From positions 322,501 to 386,500 of the forward strand of contig JAPWGK010000009.1 in NCBI GenBank assembly GCA_029641185.1: DNA of 64,000 bases, in the 5' to 3' direction. Below the pieces are notes generated by a model. It saw nothing but the letters and a program-made list of their open reading frames with translations. It searched no databases and was not told the DNA's origin. How positions within the stretch are numbered: the stretch's first letter is position 1; each line of letters starts with the position of its first letter. Origin of the DNA: Pseudofabraea citricarpa. Its lineage: Eukaryota; Ascomycota; Leotiomycetes; Helotiales; Dermateaceae. A program made the translations under genes and the position numbers. Below, one piece after another: positions 57,085 through 64,000 of this stretch.

Positions 57085-58987
57085 TTAATTTTTGCCTCCG
57101 CCCTTTTTCCAGTCCGAGGCTCTCTTGCTGCTCCTGGTTCTCGGCTTGCCTTTCTTCTTGCCTCCTCCGCCACCCATCTTCAGATCCTTTGGCTTTCCAG
57201 ACTTGGCACTTGCTCTGTATCCTTCAAAAACAATACTCTCGGGGGTTTTGAGACCCTCCATTCCCTTTCTCTCGGCATTTTGTGCAGGCCGTCTCTCTCG
57301 TTGCTGCTCCTCAGCACCCTCTCGCTTTCGAAATTGAGCAGCGCCAGCCCGGCCAAGGAGCTTACCAGCCCGACCTTGCAAAGAAGATTGCTGAGGTGTG
57401 ATTTTGGGATTGTAAATAGGGGTGCGATTGGCATTGTTCGATCCATTCACAATAGGCTTCGCAGGCCGTGCTTGTTGCGACGCAAGAGCCGTCTTTCGAA
57501 CTGCCTTGGCACGAACAACTCGAAGAACTCGAGGAAGCATTGGGGGATATTTCTTCTCGTTGAAGAGGAGTGCTGCTTCGACCGCATTGGCATCCTGTAA
57601 TATAAATCATTAGAAGGGCGATTAAGTCACATGACAAGCGAGACACTGACCTGGAATTGAACATATGCAAATCCTTTGCCTACACGAGTCTTTTCGTCCC
57701 GGACAACGCGAACACTTTCCACAGTTCCAGCCTTGCCGAATTGCCTCCAAAGTCCCTCCTCTATGTCAGAGGGGATTTTGGAACGTTTTCGCTCGTTTTC
57801 TCCGCCTTGATCTAGCAGGCTTTCGTCGTCAACAAAACCAAGGTTTCCAACAAATACACATCGCCGATGGTCGGTCTTTGCAGGATGAGCTACGCCGTCT
57901 ACACGAAGATGACGATCAAGCACCATAGTACCATTCAGCCGTTTTGTTGCCTCTCTCGCCGCGTAGGCCGTAGAATATACAACGTAAGCGTTTGTACTCT
58001 TAGTTGTCGCCTCCATTAATTCCTTCTTAGCGAATGCAGCCTTTTTGGGCAATTTGGCTCCGGCATAGGCCGTGGATCTGAATCTGAGCGATTCAACCTT
58101 ATGCTTCGGCTTTCCTTCTGGAGGATCTGGCAACGTCTCAATAAACGATGCCATATGTGCGAGCAATGTTTTCTTGTCTGATTTTGACGATATGGCAAGG
58201 GTAGAAACGTTTGCTAAGAAAACTGTCCGTGACGCTTTTTCAAGCTCAACTGCATCTTTGCTGGGGGCCAAGGACTCATGCTGAGGAACGTCTGATGGCA
58301 TTGCCCTTGCTGATGTTGTACGTGCCTCCTCCGAATCTGATTCGTCCTCTTCGGAAGCCTGGTCGTCCATTTCTTCATCGACATTTTCATCCTCTTCCTG
58401 AGAATCGGCACCCTGTTCTGCCGTTGTTCTTCGGCGCTTGAGTCTTCGCTCAGCCTGGCGCTCTTCCTCCTCCTTCTCTTCCTCCTTTGCGAGCTTCTGC
58501 AGGTACTTCCCCTCGAGGTCCTCATCGTCCTTGTTTCTCTTTCGTTTCCGCTCTGATTTCTTGGCAGACGCATCAATAAATTTGTCCAATTGAGGTTCCT
58601 CAGCATCGTTGTCTGAGCTATCTAAGTCACCGAGAATGTCGGCATCTTCCAAATCGCCGTCTATGCTGCTAAGCTCCTCGTCCTCGTTTTCGTCGTCAGA
58701 TACCAAGTCTTCCTCGTCCTCGTCCTCGTCCGACTCAGGCTGCGCTCGCTTGGCCGGTCGGGATTCTTGATATCGAGATTTTGGAGGAGCTATGACTGGG
58801 CCAGCCTAGTTGTTGTCAGTGAAATTGCTAGCGGTATGGATATGGCCTTCCTTACGCTGGAAGCAAAGAGAGAAGCCAGGGTTGGATCAACAGCTTTGCC
58901 ATCGGTCAAAATGACTTTTTGAATTTCACCACCCCCATTGACAGTCTGCTCGTCGGCCTGCTGCTCCTTGCGGCTTCTTTTCCCCAT
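57085..58987 (-). CDS. NOP12: Nucleolar RNA-binding protein Nop12
   Basis: Three exons (58987-58856, 58805-57651, 57594-57085), all phase 0, give 598 residues. Acidic and Lys/Arg-rich segments fill the first 240 residues. The first RRM is degenerate ([14 protein letters not shown] ... [19 protein letters not shown]), and the second RRM begins [14 protein letters not shown] (RNP2) with KGFAYVQFQ (RNP1) just before the last intron. The C-terminal tail is basic and Gly/Lys-rich ([16 protein letters not shown]), as in Nop12. In yeast, Nop12 is needed for 25S/5.8S pre-rRNA processing in the nucleolus. The last junction, [17 protein letters not shown], rejoins the RRM exactly. Divergent from DEP1. 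Confidence 0.92.
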
Positions 58988-59476
58988 GGTCAAGGCGCGT
59001 TGTTGAGAGAATTGATTGGGTATTGCAGCTCCGTCAGGTATCGCAGAGTTTGGGAGAGGCGATCACAAAAAAATATTTATCGCTTGCAGGTGATAAGATA
59101 GAACGGTTGCCGCCTGAAATGCATGGCCAGCACTCCTCTTTTCCCGTCCCCCGACCCCTGCTCTCAAGCCCGGAACCTTGTCTTGGCAGCCGTACAGAAA
59201 GCACTTTGCCAGCCAAAGCACACCAAAGTCTACAACACGAACACCCACAACCTACAGTGCCCTTATAGACACCGGCAGAAGACTTGTGCACGCCCAGATA
59301 CCTTCCACTGCTACTTTTCACAGCTTCATCAACCTATCAAAGCAGTGATTAAGCTACCACTCTCGTCGCGCAGATCCCCATTCGCGAAGCAAATCGCAGC
59401 CCAAGTCGACGCGGGTTATGTGAAAACCACAGTGGTTCTACGGAAGACTGGTTCACAAAGCTCCAACAAGCACAGT
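58988..59476. promoter_or_regulatory. Divergent promoter region, NOP12 and DEP1
   Basis: 489 bp between the two likely starts. The DEP1 frame is open upstream of its chosen ATG to 59123, so some of this could be coding if translation starts earlier. No factor site was assigned. Confidence 0.45.
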
Positions 59477-61803
59477 ATGAGTGCGTCATTGCAGCAGGAA
59501 GGCGACACTGTCGCAGACGCCCCCCACAATACCTCTCGTGAGCAACTGAGCGATGTTGACGGTGACGGGTCGAGCAGCTTGAGTGAGATTGAGGACAAGG
59601 ACGGCGACCAAGACGAAGACGAAGACATGAGCAACGAATCCGAAGAAAACGACTCCGAAGCCGAGACTGAGAGATTAGAAAACTCGCCGCAGAAAGTTCG
59701 AAAACACCAGGATGTTGTCTTGACCAACACGACGACTCAGGTTTACGAACAAAGTCCGAGCAAGCTCAAGCATGCTACCACGGCTGACGATGTGGGGGAC
59801 GAAGACGAAGACGAAGACGATCCGCTCTCGGATATTGAGGACGATGAAGATAATATATCTGCGAACCACTCTGGGAGCTCCGACCACGAGATACACGAGC
59901 GCAAGCAGACATCAACTGTAGCCACGACATTGGAAGACTCTTCTAGTGAAGGCAAGACGTCACTGTCAACTACAGAAGTTGACAGTAAGAAACGGAAACG
60001 ATCAATAATGGCTGGGAGTGGGCTTGATTTGGAAGAGCCTCTAAGAAAACGGACTGGGTCTGTCATGACCCCGGGCGACGAATACGCAATTGAAGACGAG
60101 GAGAATCGCGAGGAAGAGGGAGAAATAACAAATCCTACTAGCGCGGACAACTCTATTCACGATGGCGCAGAAGCTCAAGACGAGGCTGACGACAATGCGG
60201 TAGAAGAAGAGGAAGAAATACCAGTGCCGGTTGAGCTCCCTCCTTCTCCTAAATCACCTAAGAAGAGAGGTCGAAAGAAAAAGAAGGTGGTTGAGAACGG
60301 TGCGCAGCTCCATGCAGACGACGCAGAGGTAACAGTAGATGGAGATGCTGTGCCGAATGGGGATGAGAACAAGAATGGCGACGACGAGAATGCCGATCAT
60401 GAAGTCGATGATGAGGCGGAGGCAGCTTTGAAAAATGAAGAAGAGTGTATGTTCAGCTGCCTGCACATTTTGCGATTTGGTGCTGACAGCCTGCAGTGGA
60501 GAAGAAAAGGTCGGCACTTGATCAATTAAGTGTAATCGAACGTCAATTTTCTACATTTAGGGAGAGGTAAGTCACATCTCTAAGATACGGAACGCATTTA
60601 TTAACACGTCCCCTAGATTATTTGAAGAACGACTAGAACAGCTCAATAGGGAAGAAGCGATGCTCAAGCAAGACGTGCCAACCCACCCAGAGTACCTAGC
60701 TATGATGCAATGTATCGATGCGCGACGAGACGAGAGGTTTCGAATCAGTGAAAACTTGCGAAAGTACGAGTTACAAAGCCTAAAGAACTATGCAATTGCG
60801 AGGAGAAGCCAAATTTTGAGCCAATACCAACAAGAGGTACGCGAGATTCGGGAAAGAAAGCTTGAAGAGATTGGCAAGCAGTGGTACGAAATACAGCATG
60901 ATCGTCGAATATATGCGGGTAGTGTACCAGACTACACTTATAAATTCCCTACAAAGAGGAACCAACAACTTACGAACCAAATCGCCTACAATAATGAGGT
61001 GTCCATCCTCTCTGGAATTGCAAAGTTTGTAGGATTTCCCGCAGCGCCTCCAATGGCAGCAACAACCGATGCAGAGCTAGCCGACGATTTGGAAAAGATG
61101 GGGGTAAGTTTTGGTCTTCATATGTAATATCTTTTGGAGTAGGCCATATGATTGATGGTTGGATACGTGCTGACTATTCTATTAGCGATCAAGACAACCA
61201 GCTCTCATCCATCGACCAAGTTATGCTCTACAAGATGTTGGACTACGAGCTACTGGCTCGAGCTTAGGACTCAAGCCAGCAGAGGAACAATTCATTGAGC
61301 AAACTCCTTGGGCAAATCCACAACACCCATCACATGCACATTTGTTACAGCGCCAAACATCGGCGCAGCAAACACCACGAACCATAAGTCCATTTTCACA
61401 CACCCAAGTCCAGCCACGTCGCCATTCCCATCAACATGGTACTGGAGTTCCGCCGTCCGGTACTTTCTCTAGCAGCTCTACATTACAGCACACACATGGA
61501 GTCTCGGTTCCAGGGGGGCGGATATCCCCTCATAATCCCTTTACAAATTCGCATGCACATACAATTGCACCCTCGCCGCTAGGAAGCCGCCAACCCTCTT
61601 TGTCTCCTCAACAGGCACACCACCCTCCCCCGGTCTCTTCGGAGCAGCATCCGCGACAGCCGACGCTGATGGACATAGCTGCTGCAAGCACTACCAGCCC
61701 TCAACTGCATCGAGCTGGGGAGTTTGGAACTGATCCTACCCGGGACTTCTCACGAGAGGAAATGAAACGGGAACAAATAGCTGCTATGATGACTCGATTT
61801 TAG
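59477..61803 (+). CDS. DEP1: Sds3/Dep1-like subunit of the Rpd3L histone deacetylase complex
   Basis: Four exons (59477-60446, 60497-60566, 60617-61103, 61186-61803) give 714 residues from the ATG at MSASLQQEGD. An in-frame ATG at 59123 would add 118 residues of low-complexity, leader-like sequence, and I think it less likely. The N-terminal 320 residues are acidic and Ser-rich with a basic PKKRGRKKKKV patch that looks like a nuclear signal. Exons 2 and 3 carry the Sds3 domain: ALDQLSVIERQFSTFRERL, THPEYLAMMQCIDARRDERF, and REIRERKLEEIGKQWYEIQHDRR. The C terminus is His/Gln/Pro-rich. Sds3/Dep1 proteins scaffold the Sin3-Rpd3L complex that represses transcription. The donor GAGT|GTATGT is the one that keeps the EEELEKKRSALDQL frame. 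Confidence 0.9.
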
Positions 61804-62108
61804 GCTAGATATTTTATGAAGAAAGAAATGGAAGGCGTATTGGTGAAATGGGACAAATGTTAGGGTCTTGGGTATATGGAAAATGGGCTGTCAAGAATTT
61901 GGAGATAGATAGTAACTTATGATTCCCACTTGGACGAGTATTTCGGCGGCGTACGATATCATTTTTGTACAAGTATAGTCAGACCTTCTAATGGATATAT
62001 ACTCTCATTGTGGACGACTGCTCGCAGCATAGACCCCCAAGTTGAACTCCTCCCAAATGCCAAACCTAGTGAATACATGTACATCGATTCCTTTAATCCA
62101 TCTCGAAT
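61804..62108. other. 3'-3' spacer between DEP1 and COA3
   Basis: 305 bp between convergent genes. No supported gene. Confidence 0.4.
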
Positions 62109-62475
62109 TTATTTTACTGTAGGGCCGTTTGTAGTTGTGCCGGCACCCGCGCCGGGTGACTGTACGGGTGCATCAGGGACCTTGACATCGTCGAATTCGT
62201 CTTGCGAGACAGCGCGGATTGTGAAGACGTCTGCGGATTGTCAACTCAAGATCTAGGTTACAACCGCATGGCAGCACTTACAAACGCCTATAGCAAAGCC
62301 GAAGATTCCTAAGCCTGTCAGGGTATTCTTGATCAGGTACGGCCGGCGAGCTCGAATGAGGGATGCTGATTGCTTGTAGTTCTTGTCGTAGTAGGAGGAG
62401 CGGGGAATTCTGGCGGTTGTATTATTAGCTGGCGGGACAGCAAGGACTAAATTGAGACTGTACTTACACTGCCAT
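62109..62475 (-). CDS. COA3: Cytochrome c oxidase assembly factor 3
   Basis: Three exons (62475-62468, 62409-62282, 62230-62109) give 85 residues. Exon 1 is just 8 nt (ATG GCA GT). The protein reads MAVIPRSSYYDKNYKQ, then SLIRARRPYLIKNTLTGLGI, a single membrane helix that continues GIFGFAIGVYVFTI across the junction, and the close DEFDDVKVPDAPVQ. All three are hallmarks of Coa3 in fungi. Coa3 sits in the mitochondrial inner membrane, binds newly made Cox1 and, with Cox14, feeds back on COX1 translation. It is easy to miss because no single reading frame covers it. Confidence 0.93.
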
Positions 62476-63006
62476 TGTGATTGTCTGTTGTGATTGATGT
62501 AGAGAAGGACGGCCGTTGCACACGCCACTTCCACCCAGGTTGACAAGGCGCTCGATGTCCCGGGAGAAATTATATGTTGCCCGAGGGTTCAGGCACCAAA
62601 GGCGGTAAGGTGCCTGTACATTGTAGTCAGGTAGGTCCAGCGGAATCCCTGTTTGCTACCAGCCCAGCAGCCCAGCAGCTCAGCTCGACTTCGCGATCGC
62701 CAAAGGAACTGCAAAGCGCGTCACTCTTTCAGAGCCATACAATTTCTTTGAAGCGCTTCATGCACTTCAACCATCAGCAACACCAACACCAACACCATCA
62801 CTACCACAACCTCGACCACCTCCACCTCCACCTCTGCATCACCGTTACACAACCCATAGAACTTAGAATACCTCCCTCTTCCCCCACCGCATCTTTGATC
62901 GATCTGCCACAATCGTTTTGATGTTCTGCACACGACCACATGTACATGCCGCTTTCTCGAACCATCGCCGAGCTTTGAGACAGCTTCTATAGCTTCATCT
63001 TCCGCA
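62476..63006. promoter_or_regulatory. Divergent promoter region, COA3 and PTA1
   Basis: 531 bp between start codons. A run of CCAACA/CACCTC-type repeats (about 62774-62835) lies in the PTA1 half and is probably transcribed leader. Confidence 0.45.
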
Positions 63007-64000
63007 ATGGCGTCGCAAGCGCTGAGTGTCGAACAGCAGATCCAGCAACTCAACGATGCGCGCAAGCTGGTGCTGAGTGATCCCAACTACTATCCGCAAA
63101 TCATCCAGGGCATTCTTCCCATCATTGGTGCTAATTCCAAGGTGGAATTTCGAAGATGGGGCGCCGACTTCCTAGCAGAGACGTTCGCCATGCCCACCGT
63201 GCCGCCCCAGCAGAAGGAATCGCTCAGCTTGATTGTGCTCGAGACGTTGAAGAACATGATAGAGAACCCGGCGGAGGATAGTGGGGTCGTGAAGAGTATT
63301 GTCCAGACAGCGGCCAGCATATACCCCTTGGTGTTTAGATGGATGTACGTTTATTCTCCATACCCCCTCCCCTCTCAGCTGTAGTCGTCGCCATTTCAAT
63401 TAGCATGATGTGATGTGCGATCCGTCTATGAGATGTCCTGCAAAGAGCATCGATGCCAACCCCTGATTGCTCTGGACGACCTCATATAGTAGATTAACAT
63501 CCATTCTAACGTGATTACCCCAACAGTGTCAACAATGCTTATGACTCTGCGACCTGGGAACGGATGGTTGCAATCAAGTCAAGGATATTACGGATATGGG
63601 ACACTTCAGCTCCCGGTGTTCGAATCTGCTGTATCAAATTTGCCCAACGAGTAGTCCTGGTTCAGACTATGGGACAGGCGACAGACTCGAAGGTATGCAG
63701 ATCTCATGAGATGCTCCCCATATCTACTGACAATGCTCCTTTGCAGCGAGGTGATGCTCTTGAGATCTCTCTGGCCATGATCCCTCCAAATCATCCACTG
63801 ATCTCAGCCCGAAACCTTGATGCCGAAGCACAAGCATTGCTCGACAGAATGCTGTCGGTATTTCAAGAAAACAGCAGGTATGTGCAAATACTTTTACTTT
63901 TTGGAGATTAGCTAACAGCCCCAGCGATGCAATTCTGGTAGATGCCACACTGAATTCTTTGTCCATTCTGATCAGAGCCCGTCCCCAAATTGCCAATAAA
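63007..64000 (+). CDS. PTA1: Pta1/symplekin, mRNA 3'-end processing scaffold (partial, continues past the edge)
   Basis: Four exons are visible (63007-63344, 63527-63692, 63747-63877, 63925 to beyond the window). The N terminus is MASQALSVEQQIQQLNDARK, then LSDPNYYPQIIQGILPII and VEFRRWGADFLAETFAMP. The joined frame across introns reads YPLVFRWIVNNAYDSATWER, KSRILRIWDTSAPGVRICCI, SLAMIPPNHPLISARNLDAE and DAILVDATLNSLSILIRARP. This is the symplekin/Pta1 HEAT domain. Pta1 is a scaffold of the cleavage and polyadenylation factor in the nucleus, joining Ssu72 and Ysh1. Intron lengths are 182, 54 and 47 bp. The rest of the gene lies outside. Confidence 0.92.

Noticed and set aside
59123..59476. 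Earlier ATG for DEP1 adding 118 residues
   Set aside because: The added part is low in complexity and unlike the start of Dep1 proteins. The ATG at 59477 is followed at once by the acidic, Ser-rich start typical of the family.

Overview
The window is nuclear DNA of a filamentous ascomycete (Pezizomycotina). The evidence is short introns (about 45-180 bp) with GT..AG borders and CTAAC/CTAAT/CTGAC branch sites, genes on both strands without operons, and fungus-specific families: a NACHT/NLR-like protein, a HET-like protein, an arrestin-like trafficking adaptor, Rim15, and Dep1/Sds3. A Leotiomycete would fit, but that is only an impression. I recognise 23 protein genes, one of them cut by the right edge. 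I found no rRNA gene, no convincing tRNA, no CRISPR array and no intact transposon.

Left part (1-19 kb): an AT-rich, decayed-looking edge, an arrestin-like adaptor, a three-exon DUF1479 oxygenase-like gene, and the very large RIM15 kinase gene, all on the minus strand. A gene-free stretch of about 5.8 kb follows, packed with different short tandem arrays, then a minus-strand NAD(P)-dependent reductase.

Accessory block (19.5-29.5 kb): a NACHT NTPase converges on a HET-like gene, which is divergent from a histidine-phosphatase gene. A small single-pass membrane protein and an F-box-like protein follow. The NACHT/HET pair looks like a non-self recognition (heterokaryon incompatibility) locus, although neither function is shown by sequence alone.

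Middle part (29.5-40.3 kb): a PMP24/PXMP4 peroxisomal membrane protein, the ribosome factor RPF2, a BTB-domain protein, a 92-residue Ser/Thr-rich protein, and the cytosolic folate dehydrogenase MTD1. The MTD1 reading frame runs on without a stop into about 626 extra residues with a 60-bp minisatellite. This is the strangest gene structure in the window.

Right part (42-64 kb): MMS19 (with a GC-AG intron), SPC2 and EMC3 in a tight divergent pair of ER membrane genes, a second BTB protein related to the first, a 2.7-kb stretch with no clear gene but a tRNA-like fossil, a six-exon fungal protein of unknown function, then NOP12, DEP1, COA3 and the start of PTA1. Most of this is conserved housekeeping: Fe-S protein assembly, secretion, ribosome biogenesis, histone deacetylation, cytochrome oxidase assembly and mRNA 3'-end processing.

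Most gene models here are spliced models that I built by hand from splice sites and reading phase. Several begin with very short coding exons (8-40 nt). Family names come from recognising protein motifs, not from a database search.
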